A DNA stretch of 64,000 nucleotides from Neobacillus driksii (GTDB lineage: Bacteria > Bacillota > Bacilli > Bacillales > Cytobacillaceae), in contig NZ_JACCBX010000012.1 in assembly GCF_013409995.1 (NCBI RefSeq), positions 81,549-145,548 of the forward strand, given 5' to 3'. Within the stretch, counting starts at the first letter, position 1. The number at the start of each line of letters is the position of its first letter. Positions 1 to 8,691 of this stretch are shown here, piece after piece. Position numbers and translations under genes: made by a program. A model generated the notes under the pieces. That model ran no database searches, was not told the origin of the DNA, and was given only the letters and a program-made list of their open reading frames with translations.

Positions 1-5
1 CCTTG

Positions 6-233
6 TTACTCACAAACTGGATTTCGTGGTATCTTTTCAAAAGAGATATCATTAAGTACTTTAGAGTATTTTTTTACGATGATGACAAAATTCACTGTCC
101 AAATATAACATGGAATATTTTCATTATCTTTAAACATCATTGCCTCAAATTCATCACCAACAGTTTCTTCAAACGCTTCTTGTGTATAGGTTTCAGAATC
201 TGTTGAGAAGGATTTCCATTCACATAGCATCAT
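6..233 (-). CDS. Small uncharacterised protein, 75 aa
   Basis: A complete small reading frame on the minus strand. It starts at a double ATG preceded by a good ribosome site (AAGGAGTG, about 6 nt upstream) and ends in TAA at 6-8, so it is not cut by the window edge. The protein is acidic in its first half and has a hydrophobic central stretch (IWTVNFVIIV), with no motif I recognise. Its size and lack of export signal suggest a small cytoplasmic protein. Function unknown. The ribosome site is the main reason to believe it is translated. Confidence 0.6.
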   Translation of the reverse strand: MMLCEWKSFSTDSETYTQEAFEETVGDEFEAMMFKDNENIPCYIWTVNFVIIVKKYSKVLNDISFEKIPRNPVCE

Positions 234-371
234 GTCTTATCACTCCTTGTGCTCTTTATGAATTTATCATAACACTGATTTTCGATAAAAGTTTGTGAAA
301 TATTGAACAAACTTTGAACTATTAACTATAATATCAAAAATGGTTCCTTTTACCTAAGTAGGGGAGAAGGC

Positions 372-401
372 AAAAAAAAACAGCCCTTAATCGTTGGGCT
401 G
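372..401 (-). terminator. Intrinsic terminator of the SET-domain gene
   Basis: CAGCCC (381-386) pairs with GGGCTG (396-401) across a 9-nt loop. On the minus strand the stem is followed by a run of nine T. It sits immediately after the stop codon of the SET-domain gene. Confidence 0.85.
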
Positions 402-791
402 TTAGTTATCTTGTTTTTCTTTATCAAACCAAAGCAGTTCTTGATCCTCTTCATCACCATTATAGTTGATAAAAATCTCTTCGCCTGCTTTTATGTCTTT
501 GTAAGCATAAAAGTCAAAGGAATGGTGTGGAAAATTAATCTCATAAGTGGCATTCGGCTGATAGGAATGATTAAATAGCATACCATAACCTAAGAGAATA
601 CATGTGTGGTTGATTCCATATTCAAATGCATAGTCGGCAAGCAATGTTTTTTCGATATGTTCATGCTCTGCATTTGGATAGGCGATAACGGGTGCTTCAT
701 GGATAAGTTCACCCTTTTTAATATCACGTGTAGCAAATACTCCTCTATTGAACTCTCCGTCACTGATTTTTGAAGATTTTACTTCTATCAT
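402..791 (-). CDS. SET-domain protein (predicted lysine methyltransferase)
   Basis: About 129 residues with hallmarks of a small bacterial SET domain: an N-terminal RGVFATRDIKKGE segment, the NHS motif in MLFNHSYQPNA that contributes to the S-adenosylmethionine pocket, and the C-terminal EEIFINYN strand with its conserved tyrosine. Known relatives transfer methyl groups to protein lysines; the substrate here is unknown. I chose the ATG at 789-791 because AGGTGA lies 5-7 nt upstream; a GTG at 798-800 would add three residues but lacks a ribosome site. The gene is followed by its own terminator and appears monocistronic. Confidence 0.75.
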   Translation of the reverse strand: MIEVKSSKISDGEFNRGVFATRDIKKGELIHEAPVIAYPNAEHEHIEKTLLADYAFEYGINHTCILLGYGMLFNHSYQPNATYEINFPHHSFDFYAYKDIKAGEEIFINYNGDEEDQELLWFDKEKQDN

Positions 792-909
792 GTTCGTCAC
801 CTACATTACTTTCTATGAAGTCAATATCCTTATAGTTTGACAGGTAATGGCATTGAAAGCAACCATTTTTCGGTTTCTCGAATGATAGTGTGTCTAAAAA
901 GCACGAAAA

Positions 910-2640
910 TTAATCAGGACTGATGCTAATATGCTCGAATGTTGATACCTTAAATAAACCTTTATCCGTAAGTTTTATCTCGGGGATAACAGGAAGAGCT
1001 AAAAAGGAAAGGGTTAAAAAGGGATTGAAATAATCGTTTGCTCCCAGCTTCCCAAGAGCATGGTGCAGTTCCTTAAGAGTCGAATAGACCTCCTGGAAAG
1101 GAAGGTTAGATATTAAGCCTGCAATAGGCAACTCTAATGATGCGAGGATTTGACCCTCTTTAACGACAACCAACCCGCCTTGCATTTCTTTTATGGTATT
1201 TGCAGCCATAACCATATCACTATCATTGGTTCCAACAATAATTAGATTGTGTGAATCATGGGCAATCGTGGTGGCAATAGCTCCATATTTTAAACCTAGG
1301 CCTTTGACAATCCCTAAACCAATTTGCCTGGTCATATGATGGCGTTCAATTACGGCAAGCTTTAACCTGTCGCTACTCGTCGAGGATTGGAAGAATCCTT
1401 GACCGCAAATATCGACTTCTTCCACTAAATGTCGTGTGACTAAGCTGTTAGGGATAATTTCGATGATATTTGCTTTAATTGAGGATAAGTGAATGTTTAA
1501 ATTGGATTCCATGATTTCATCAAAGTGAACAGACTGTCCTAAACAATCCTGTAGGTTGTTACTACAATCCGTAACCAATTTGCCATCTTGTACGACAGCC
1601 ACACCGTCCTTATAGACATGAGAAATACTGATCGTTTCAAGGTCATCGATTAAGGAAAAATCCGCTTTGTATCCTGCGGCAATAGCCCCCTTATCTTCAA
1701 GCCCAAAACATTCTGCGGCATTGATGGTAGCCATTTGTATAGCAGTAATAGGGGAGAGTCCTTCAGCAATTGCTAGTCTTACATTGTGATCAATACTGCC
1801 CTCAAGCACAAGGTCATCTAAATGCTTATCGTCGGTAACAAATAAGCACCTCCGCGAATTATACCCATTTACAACTGGAATTAAATTCTGTAAATCTTTT
1901 GCGACAGTTCCTTCACGAATCATTAAATACATTCCGCTCCGAAGGCGTTCTTTCGCTTCTTCCGCAGTTGTACTTTCATGATCGGTCTTTATTCCTGCAG
2001 CCATATACACATTCAAGTCACTTCCAGATAATCCCGCCGCATGACCATCAACCTTTTTTCCGAACTGTTTCGCGTCAGATATTTTGTTGAGCATATCATC
2101 TTCTGCATTTAGGACAGCAGGGAAATTCATGACCTCTGCTAATCCTAGGACTCGAGGGTGGTGGTAAAAGGGTTTTAGTTCCTCGGCTTTTAAAATGGCA
2201 CCTGAGTTTTCAAAGCTTGTCGCCGGAACACAGGAAGGGAGCATTATATAAATATCAAAAGGAAGATCTTCGGAAGAATCTAGCATATATTGAATCCCAG
2301 CCGTACCTAGGACATTCGCAATTTCATGGGGGTCAGCGATAACGGTCGTTACACCGTGTGGAAGAACGACCTTAGCGAACTCACTTGGCGTTACCAAAGA
2401 TGATTCGATATGAACATGCCCATCGATAAATGCAGGAATGACATAACGTCCTTTTGCGTCTACAATACTTTTCCCTTCATACTTTCCGACACCTGCGAAA
2501 TAACCATCCACAATGGCGATATCACCTTCGATTATTTCTCCATTAAAAACATCAATGATCCTGCCATTTTTAACGACGGTATCAGCAGGTTCTTTACCTG
2601 AAGCCACAGAGATTCTTCGGGTTAATTGTTTTCTCTCCAT
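910..2640 (-). CDS. ade: Adenine deaminase
   Basis: A 576-residue amidohydrolase of the AdeC family, converting adenine to hypoxanthine plus ammonia in the cytoplasm. Seen: the metal-binding HVHIESS motif at about residues 75-81, the following SEFAKVVLPHGVTTVIADPHEIANV segment typical of bacterial adenine deaminases, and the expected full length. It follows guaD by 24 nt on the same strand, so the two probably form a purine-base deaminase operon feeding the urate pathway divergently encoded upstream. The ATG start is followed by a standard N terminus. Confidence 0.93.
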   Translation of the reverse strand: MERKQLTRRISVASGKEPADTVVKNGRIIDVFNGEIIEGDIAIVDGYFAGVGKYEGKSIVDAKGRYVIPAFIDGHVHIESSLVTPSEFAKVVLPHGVTTVIADPHEIANVLGTAGIQYMLDSSEDLPFDIYIMLPSCVPATSFENSGAILKAEELKPFYHHPRVLGLAEVMNFPAVLNAEDDMLNKISDAKQFGKKVDGHAAGLSGSDLNVYMAAGIKTDHESTTAEEAKERLRSGMYLMIREGTVAKDLQNLIPVVNGYNSRRCLFVTDDKHLDDLVLEGSIDHNVRLAIAEGLSPITAIQMATINAAECFGLEDKGAIAAGYKADFSLIDDLETISISHVYKDGVAVVQDGKLVTDCSNNLQDCLGQSVHFDEIMESNLNIHLSSIKANIIEIIPNSLVTRHLVEEVDICGQGFFQSSTSSDRLKLAVIERHHMTRQIGLGIVKGLGLKYGAIATTIAHDSHNLIIVGTNDSDMVMAANTIKEMQGGLVVVKEGQILASLELPIAGLISNLPFQEVYSTLKELHHALGKLGANDYFNPFLTLSFLALPVIPEIKLTDKGLFKVSTFEHISISPD

Positions 2641-2664
2641 TGCTCGACACCCTCTAACTATGAA

Positions 2665-3135
2665 TTAGTATTCTACTTTATTCTTTGAGTTTTCCCATGT
2701 TCGAAAAGGAATATCACCATCGTCCGGAAAAAGTTTCATCATGGGTATTTTTCGATTTTCCATTGGAAGTTCGAGTTGTTCATAAATGAACTGATCATCA
2801 AACCCTATCCTGGCCGCCTCCTGTTTCGTGCAGGCATAGTAAACAGCTTTCGGTCTAGCCCAGTAAATCGCACCAATGCACATGGGACAAGGTTCACAGC
2901 TCGTATAGATTTCGCAGTCCGTCAGTTGAAAATCCTTTAAATAGCTGCAGGCCGCGCGAATGGCCTGGACCTCTGCATGCGCGGTTGGATCGTTGGTGGA
3001 AGTCACTTCATTACGGCCAACTCCGATTATTTTTCCCTCCTTTACCACGATTGCCCCGAATGGTCCACCATGATTGGTTAGGACATTGTTGAGCGCTTCC
3101 TCAATTGCTTTTTTCATAAAATGAATATCTGACAT
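2665..3135 (-). CDS. guaD: Guanine deaminase (cytidine-deaminase fold)
   Basis: A 156-residue zinc deaminase matching B. subtilis GuaD in length and layout. It converts guanine to xanthine and ammonia. Zinc ligands are visible as H53 in HAEVQAI, with E55 as proton shuttle, and C83/C86 in the CEPCPMC block. The domain-swapped C-terminal tail (RIGFDDQFIYEQLELP) is characteristic of GuaD rather than of TadA. AGAGGTTCC precedes the ATG. The upstream region contains a TnrA-type box, in line with nitrogen control of guaD known in B. subtilis. Confidence 0.92.
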   Translation of the reverse strand: MSDIHFMKKAIEEALNNVLTNHGGPFGAIVVKEGKIIGVGRNEVTSTNDPTAHAEVQAIRAACSYLKDFQLTDCEIYTSCEPCPMCIGAIYWARPKAVYYACTKQEAARIGFDDQFIYEQLELPMENRKIPMMKLFPDDGDIPFRTWENSKNKVEY

Positions 3136-3541
3136 GGAACCTCTCCATTCTTTGATATATTTTGATTCATTTGCAAGCTATGGATTAGCATTAAGGTCCA
3201 AGAATCTATTTAACTTGAAGTTCATTATTCTATAACACACATAGAATTTCTTCCTTGTTGTCAGGTTTGTTAACACACTTTTTGCGGATGAGACTATTAA
3301 AAAAACTTGTTAGATTATATGACGCGTTTGTAGATACTATTTCGGCATTTCGATATTATAGTGAAAAATTAGCAGGACGAGTTTGCTGTGTCACCGATAG
3401 CTGACAAAAGCCTGAGCCATTTATGAAGTTTCATAAATAGAGAGAGAACAGGTGATGTATTTTTAGGAGGTTTGGAATATATATAGTTTTAACTGTAGCC
3501 CAGCTGAATGGTCACCAGCTGGGAGGAAGAGAGGTGAGGCT
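3136..3541. promoter_or_regulatory. Divergent control region between guaD and uraD
   Basis: This 405-bp gap contains no gene. It holds a TnrA/GlnR-type box (3259-3275), a near-perfect palindrome at 3419-3438 (9-bp arms ATTTATGAA/TTCATAAAT, 2-nt centre), and a hairpin with perfect 8-bp arms CCCAGCTG/CAGCTGGG at 3499-3523 just before the uraD ribosome site. The hairpin lacks a T-run, so it looks like a leader structure rather than a terminator. No purine riboswitch core is recognisable. Confidence 0.55.
3259..3275. promoter_or_regulatory. TnrA/GlnR-type operator
   Basis: TGTCAGGTTTGTTAACA fits the TGTNA-N7-TNACA frame of TnrA/GlnR sites with both outer half-sites intact and two internal deviations. 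It lies in the guaD/uraD divergent region, and a tnrA gene with its own such box is present in this window. Binding itself is inferred. Confidence 0.6.
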
Positions 3542-4030
3542 ATGGAGGAAGTAAATCAAATGAGCAAGGAGGAGTTTGTACAAAAAGTAGGCTGGGTGTT
3601 TGAACATTCCCCGTGGGTGGCTTCAGCAGCATGGGGAAATATGCCGTTTGAATCCCATGAGAACCTTTTACAAACGATGATTGATATTGTTCAAAATGCC
3701 GAGGAGTCTATGCAGCTAGCGTTACTTCGTTCACACCCCGATTTAGGAACAAGATTGCAAATGTCTGAGGTTTCTCAAAAGGAGCAAGCTGGGGCAGGGC
3801 TTGATAAGCTTTCAAAGGAAGAGTTTGAGGAGTTTGTATCTCTAAATATGATGTATGTAAATAAATTTCAATTTCCGTTTATTATGGCGGTAAAGGGGCA
3901 AAGCAAGGAAACGATTCTAGCAGCAATGAAGCAAAGGGTTCATAATTCTTACGAGGAAGAATATCGCATTGCCTTAGGTGAAGTGTATAAAATTGCGGGG
4001 TTTCGATTGAATGATATTTTCATAGGATGA
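3542..4030 (+). CDS. uraD: OHCU decarboxylase (UraD)
   Basis: A 162-residue 2-oxo-4-hydroxy-4-carboxy-5-ureidoimidazoline decarboxylase, the third enzyme after uricase on the way to S-allantoin. The diagnostic RSHPDLG motif with the catalytic histidine is at about H65; the C-terminal half contains FPFIMAVKG and a terminal NDIF. In B. subtilis this domain is the N-terminal half of PucL, fused to uricase. Here it is a separate gene ending in TGA, and 725 bp containing a repeat array lie before uricase. GAGGTGA precedes the chosen ATG; an internal ATG (codon 7) is also possible. Confidence 0.92.
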   Translation: MEEVNQMSKEEFVQKVGWVFEHSPWVASAAWGNMPFESHENLLQTMIDIVQNAEESMQLALLRSHPDLGTRLQMSEVSQKEQAGAGLDKLSKEEFEEFVSLNMMYVNKFQFPFIMAVKGQSKETILAAMKQRVHNSYEEEYRIALGEVYKIAGFRLNDIFIG

Positions 4031-4058
4031 TTTGATCATGGTGATCTGTTTTTGCATA

Positions 4059-4671
4059 GTTTGATGTTTAATCAAGGGTCTTTAGGACAAATTTCAATGC
4101 CAAGTCAGAGGGATAGTCCTTAATCAAGGGTCTTTAGGACAAATCTCACGGGCCAGCCAGAGGATTAGTCCTTAATCCAGGGTCTTGAGGACAAATCTCA
4201 AGGCAAAGTCAGAAGGATTAGTCCTTAATCAAAGGTCTTGAGGATCAATCTCAAGGCCAAGTCAGAGGGATTAGTCCTTAATCAAGGGTGTTGAGGACAA
4301 ATCTCAAGGCAAAGTCAGAAGGATTAGTCCTTAATCCAGGGTCTTGAGGACAAATCTCAAGGCCAGTCAGAAGGATTAGTCCTTAATCAAGGGTCTTGAG
4401 GACAAAACTCACGGGCCAGCCAGAGGATTAGTCCTTAATCCAGGGGGTTGAGGACAAATCTCAAGTCCAAGTCAGAAGGATTAGTCCTTAATCAAGGGTG
4501 TTGAGGACAAATCTCAAGTCCAAGTCAGAAGGATTAGTCCTTAATCAAGGGTGTTGAGGACAAATCGCACGGCCAGTCAGAAGGATTAGTCCTTAATCAA
4601 GGGTCTAGAGGACAAATCTCTCAACCCTTCAGAAAGGTTTGTCCTTAATATAGGTTCTTGTTGATAAGCAA
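4059..4671. repeat. Tandem hairpin repeat array A, 12 units of 52-53 bp
   Basis: Twelve diverged units fill the gap between uraD and uricase. TAATC anchors fall at 4068, 4121, 4173, 4226, 4279, 4332, 4384, 4436, 4489, 4542 and 4594, with a degenerate last unit at 4646. The unit core is ATTAGTCCTTAATC followed by GGGTCTTGAGGACAAAT, so ATTAGTCCT and AGGACAAAT can form an imperfect 9-bp stem (8 pairs). Spacer parts vary (CTCAAGGCCAAGTCAGAAG and relatives). The first and last units are the most diverged. No open frame spans the array. A related array lies at 31966-32520. Confidence 0.92.
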
Positions 4672-4755
4672 CAAAGTTACGAGAAGTGCAAAAAAAGTGG
4701 TAACCATAACCTGATTTTAAGCCTTTTAAAATGAAAAAAGGAGGCTAAACACAAT

Positions 4756-5706
4756 ATGAAAAGAACGATGAGCTACGGGAAAGCGGATGTGTGGGTTTAT
4801 CGGACCTACGCTAAGCCGTTAACAGTGATTCGAAACATCCCCGAATCCACCTTCTCCGGTAGAAATAACATTCTATTTGGCATGAATGTAAAAGTCGCCG
4901 TTGAAGGTGAAGCATTTTTCCCCTCATTTAAAGATGGTGACAACACTTTAGTAGTCGCAACGGATTCAATGAAAAATTTCATCCTTAAGCATGCAGGAGA
5001 TTATCAGGGAGCCACCCAGGAAGGGTTTCTTGAGTTTGTCGCACAGAGGTTTCTTGAGACATATTCACATATGACAGGTATTCAAATTTCAGGTGAACAG
5101 ATCTCCTTTGAAGAGCTCCCTGTCCCGACAAATGGCAGCTTTGAACCAAGCCCGCTGGTGTTTCGCTATTCACTAAACGAACAAGCAGGTGCCTCGATAG
5201 AAGTGACACGTGAAAAAGATGAAATTATCACCACCAATCACCTAAGCAGTTTAAAGGGTCTTAAGCTTATTAAGGTAAAGGGCAGTTCGTTTTACGGCTA
5301 TGTGAAGGATGAATATACGACATTGCCGGAATCCCATGATCGCCCGCTGTTTATCTTTTTAAATATTGATTGGCGATATAACGACCTTGAGGATGCTAGG
5401 GGAAATACACCTGTTGGCTATGTGGCAGCAGAACAGATAAGGGATATTGCGTACACTGTCTTTCATGAAGAAAACTCTCCATCCATCCAAAATTTAATTT
5501 ACCGAATCGGTACTAGAATCCTAGAACGTTTTCCACAGTTAGTAGAAGTACGTTTCGAATCAAATAACCGTACATGGGAAACGATTTTAGATGAAATTCC
5601 TGCCTCACAAGAAGGGAAAGTATTTACAGAACCTCGTCCTCCTTATGGCTTCCAATGTTTTTCAATGACGCGTGATGACCTTGAATCTGAAGGGGTCTCA
5701 AAGTAA
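4756..5706 (+). CDS. pucL: Urate oxidase (uricase)
   Basis: A 316-residue cofactor-free uricase oxidising urate to 5-hydroxyisourate. Family features seen: N-terminal YGKADVWVYRT with the catalytic lysine, VVATDSMKNF with the catalytic threonine, SFYGYVKDEYTTLPESHDR in the second tunnelling-fold repeat, and LVEVRFESNNRTW near the C terminus. Length equals the uricase half of PucL, so nothing is missing although the decarboxylase domain is separate. AAAGGAGG lies 12 nt before the ATG. The stop overlaps the next start (TAATG), indicating translational coupling with PucM. Confidence 0.95.
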   Translation: MKRTMSYGKADVWVYRTYAKPLTVIRNIPESTFSGRNNILFGMNVKVAVEGEAFFPSFKDGDNTLVVATDSMKNFILKHAGDYQGATQEGFLEFVAQRFLETYSHMTGIQISGEQISFEELPVPTNGSFEPSPLVFRYSLNEQAGASIEVTREKDEIITTNHLSSLKGLKLIKVKGSSFYGYVKDEYTTLPESHDRPLFIFLNIDWRYNDLEDARGNTPVGYVAAEQIRDIAYTVFHEENSPSIQNLIYRIGTRILERFPQLVEVRFESNNRTWETILDEIPASQEGKVFTEPRPPYGFQCFSMTRDDLESEGVSK

Positions 5707-6065
5707 TGACAGGAAAGCTGACAACTCATGTCCTCGACACTAGCATAGGAAAGCCGGCTAGCGGTGTATTAGTGGAGTTAGTACGTGTTGGTCCAAATAA
5801 AGAGAAAGAAGCCATCCGCTTTTCCTATACAAATGAGGATGGCAGATTAAATCACCCCCTTTTGGAGGGGGACAATATGAAAAGGGGAATCTATGAACTT
5901 CTTTTTTATATAGGAGACTATTACCGAAATCGTGGAGTTTCCGCTGACGATCCCTCGTTCCTGGATTGTGTTCCCGTTCGATTTGGTATTTCTGAACCGG
6001 CTTCCCATTATCATGTGCCGCTTTTGATATCACCAGGAGGGTACAGTACCTATAGGGGGAGTTAG
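5706..6065 (+). CDS. pucM: 5-hydroxyisourate hydrolase (transthyretin-like)
   Basis: A 119-residue HIUase that hydrolyses the uricase product 5-hydroxyisourate to OHCU. It begins with TTHVLDTSIGKPASGV, containing the conserved active-site histidine, and ends in the hallmark C-terminal YRGS. No signal peptide, so cytoplasmic. It overlaps the uricase stop by one base and precedes pucH by nine bases, so the five genes uricase to M20 form a tight operon. Confidence 0.95.
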   Translation: MTGKLTTHVLDTSIGKPASGVLVELVRVGPNKEKEAIRFSYTNEDGRLNHPLLEGDNMKRGIYELLFYIGDYYRNRGVSADDPSFLDCVPVRFGISEPASHYHVPLLISPGGYSTYRGS

Positions 6066-6074
6066 GAGGGGAAA

Positions 6075-7448
6075 ATGAAAACTGAAGTTTGGGTGAAAAA
6101 TGGATATGTCTTTACAGAAGCTGGTTTTCGGTACGCTTGTATAAAACTTAAAGAAGGCAAGATTGAGGCTCTCTACGAAAGCGAACCTGAACCCTTGAAA
6201 GAAAACAATGTCAATTCCATAGATGCCAGTGGCTGCCTAGTTGTTCCTGGATTTATCGACGCTCATGTTCATTTTAATGATCCCGGTCGGACGGATTGGG
6301 AAGGAATTGAAACTGGGAGCCGTGCCGCAGCAATTGGAGGAACGACAACGATTTTTGATATGCCGCTAAATTGTTCCCCATCTGTGACAACCGTAAAAAA
6401 TCTACACAACAAAAGAGAGTATTTAACCTCCAAATCTTATATAGATTACGCATTGTGGGGCGGAATGACAGGGAATTCCGTTAGTCAACAGGAAGAGTTA
6501 TCCCAGATGAGTGAGGGGATTATCGGTTGGAAGGCATTTATGTCTGAGAGCGGTATCGATGATTTTCCCTTTGTTTCACCACACCAATTGAAGCTTGCCA
6601 TGAAAATAGCAGCACAACAAAATATAATCCTTGCTTTGCACGCAGAATGGGAGCCAGAGATTCATAACCTTACCACTTTTTATAAAAAACAATCAGGTAT
6701 CAACGAGCGTAAAGCCTTTCTCGCCAGCAGGCCGATATCAGCGGAAGAACAGGCGGTTCGTTATGCGTTAGAGGCAGCTGCAAATTATGGTACATGTGTC
6801 CACTTCGTTCATATCAGTTCAGCGAGAGTAGTTAAACTCATTCAACAAGCAAAGAAAAGCGGAATAAACGTCACAGTAGAGACCTGCCCACATTATTTAC
6901 TATTTGATGAAGAAGATTTCCTTAGAGCTGGTGCCATTCTTAAGTGTGCCCCGCCGCTTCGGTCGAGGGAAGAGGTTGAAGGGCTGTGGGAATGTATTTC
7001 TAACGGCTGGATTGATACCATTGGTTCCGATCATTCGCCCTGTCTCTATTCCATGAAAAACACTGATTCCATTTGGGAAGCATGGGGTGGCATCCAAGGA
7101 GTACAATTTACCTGGCTTGCCTTACTCGATGAGGCCATGAGAAGGAAAGTTCCACTTAAAAACATACTTCCTCTAGGCACTGCGAATGTTGCTGATGTCT
7201 TTGGTATATCAGGAAGGAAAGGAAGAATTCAACCCGGATTGGATGCAGATTTGGCCTTGATTTCATTAGATGAGACAACGATAGCGGATCGGCAATCGAT
7301 TGCCTTTCGAAATCAATATTCCCCCTATGAAAATAGAAAATTTTTGTTAAGAGTAAAGAAAACCATTTTACGAGGAAAAGTCATTTATGACGATCAAATA
7401 GGGGTAACCACAGAAAAGGATGGTCAGTATATACAGCCAAGGAAGTGA
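6075..7448 (+). CDS. pucH: Allantoinase
   Basis: A 457-residue cyclic amidohydrolase opening the allantoin ring to allantoate. Metal ligands are seen at HVHFNDPGR (residues 64-72), in the GWKAFMSESG segment carrying the carboxylated lysine, at ALHAE, in FVHISS, and in the GSDHSPC aspartate motif. Length is typical of AllB/PucH (about 450). The ribosome site is GTTAGGAGGGG. The stop lies 4 nt before the pucF start. Confidence 0.94.
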   Translation: MKTEVWVKNGYVFTEAGFRYACIKLKEGKIEALYESEPEPLKENNVNSIDASGCLVVPGFIDAHVHFNDPGRTDWEGIETGSRAAAIGGTTTIFDMPLNCSPSVTTVKNLHNKREYLTSKSYIDYALWGGMTGNSVSQQEELSQMSEGIIGWKAFMSESGIDDFPFVSPHQLKLAMKIAAQQNIILALHAEWEPEIHNLTTFYKKQSGINERKAFLASRPISAEEQAVRYALEAAANYGTCVHFVHISSARVVKLIQQAKKSGINVTVETCPHYLLFDEEDFLRAGAILKCAPPLRSREEVEGLWECISNGWIDTIGSDHSPCLYSMKNTDSIWEAWGGIQGVQFTWLALLDEAMRRKVPLKNILPLGTANVADVFGISGRKGRIQPGLDADLALISLDETTIADRQSIAFRNQYSPYENRKFLLRVKKTILRGKVIYDDQIGVTTEKDGQYIQPRK

Positions 7449-7452
7449 GTTT

Positions 7453-8679
7453 ATGGGTCAATTCCCGGTTAATCTAGAAGAGGCAATTGAGTGGTTAGCT
7501 TCATTTGGGGGAGAACCAGATGGAGGTGTATCTCGAACACTTTATTCCCAACCTTGGAAGGATGCCCAGCAAGCTTTAAAGGGATGGATGGAGGATGCTG
7601 GGCTCGACACTACTTATGATTCTATTGGAAACTTATTTGGGAGAGTGCCTTCATCGAATCCAAATGCTCAAACTATTTTAATTGGCTCGCATGTCGACAC
7701 CGTCAAGTCAGGCGGTAAATATGATGGCGCCTATGGAATCATTGCAGGAATATTGGCTTTAGATTTTTTAAAAAAGACGTATGGGACACCTGCTATAAAC
7801 CTTGAGGTGGTTTCTTTTTGCGAAGAAGAAGGCAGCCGGTTTCCACTTGCCCTGTGGGGGTCAGGTATGATGACGGGAATTTATTCATTTAATGATATTA
7901 GTGATATCAAGGATTCAGAGGGAATAAGCTTCGAGACAGCTATGATGGCAGCAGGATTTGGGCTTTCCGAATACAGGGTCCGGAATGATATCCAAAATTT
8001 TATTGAACTACATATCGAACAAGGACCCACCCTTGAAAAAGTAGAAAAATCAATTGGCATTGTCAAAGCCATTGTCGGTCAAAAGAGATTTCGCATTACG
8101 GTGAATGGCGAATCGAACCATGTTGGAACCACATCGATGATATGGAGAAGAGATGCTTTGCATGGGGCGGTAAACATGATTCATGACTTATACGAAAGTG
8201 TGAAGAATTACGATGAAGATCTTGTAACAAGTGTGGGGCAGCTTTTTGTTGAGCCTAATGTACCTAATGTAATTCCTAATCAAGTTCGGTTTACAGTAGA
8301 CGCTCGGCATCCGAACGAATCAATTTTAAGTTCTTTTTGTCAGCAATTCACCGAAATGTTTAAAACCCATGCTAAAAAAAGCGATTTGGATATAAAGGTT
8401 GAGATGTGGCATGAAGTTCAGCCAGCCCAGATGGATCGTACACTGAATGAAATTGTACAAAGCATTTGCACAAGGAGCACTTTTCCTTTCCATTGGATGA
8501 ATAGCGGTGCTGGGCATGACGCGCAGCTGTTTGCACGTATTTGTCCTACAACAATCATATTCGTTCCCAGCCAGGGCGGGATTAGCCATTCCCCGATCGA
8601 GTTTACTTCATCAAAGGATTTGGAAACAGGCCTGGAGGTACTCATACATTTATTACATCAATTAGCCTACAACCACTGA
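7453..8679 (+). CDS. pucF: Allantoate amidohydrolase (M20 family)
   Basis: A 408-residue M20/AllC-type enzyme that hydrolyses allantoate toward ureidoglycine with release of ammonia and CO2. Seen: GSHVDTVKSGGKYDGAYG with metal ligand H80, the paired glutamates in FCEEEGSRF, the dimerisation-domain GESNHVGTT, and C-terminal NSGAGHDAQ. I place the start at ATG 7453 because AAGGAAGTGA precedes it; an in-frame upstream extension reaching back into pucH has no ribosome site. Cytoplasmic. Confidence 0.92.
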   Translation: MGQFPVNLEEAIEWLASFGGEPDGGVSRTLYSQPWKDAQQALKGWMEDAGLDTTYDSIGNLFGRVPSSNPNAQTILIGSHVDTVKSGGKYDGAYGIIAGILALDFLKKTYGTPAINLEVVSFCEEEGSRFPLALWGSGMMTGIYSFNDISDIKDSEGISFETAMMAAGFGLSEYRVRNDIQNFIELHIEQGPTLEKVEKSIGIVKAIVGQKRFRITVNGESNHVGTTSMIWRRDALHGAVNMIHDLYESVKNYDEDLVTSVGQLFVEPNVPNVIPNQVRFTVDARHPNESILSSFCQQFTEMFKTHAKKSDLDIKVEMWHEVQPAQMDRTLNEIVQSICTRSTFPFHWMNSGAGHDAQLFARICPTTIIFVPSQGGISHSPIEFTSSKDLETGLEVLIHLLHQLAYNH

Positions 8680-8691
8680 GGAGTGATTAAC

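Noticed and set aside
3136..3541. Purine or other riboswitch upstream of guaD or uraD
   Set aside because: No conserved purine aptamer loops or P1 pairing could be found; the only structures are a palindrome and a simple hairpin.
4059..4671. CRISPR array in array A (also considered for 31966-32520 and 63676-64000)
   Set aside because: The whole unit, including the spacer part, repeats; there are no unique spacers, the repeat copies are diverged, and no cas genes are present.
7420..7452. Upstream start for pucF within pucH
   Set aside because: No ribosome site, while ATG 7453 has AAGGAAGTGA at good spacing and gives the usual N terminus.
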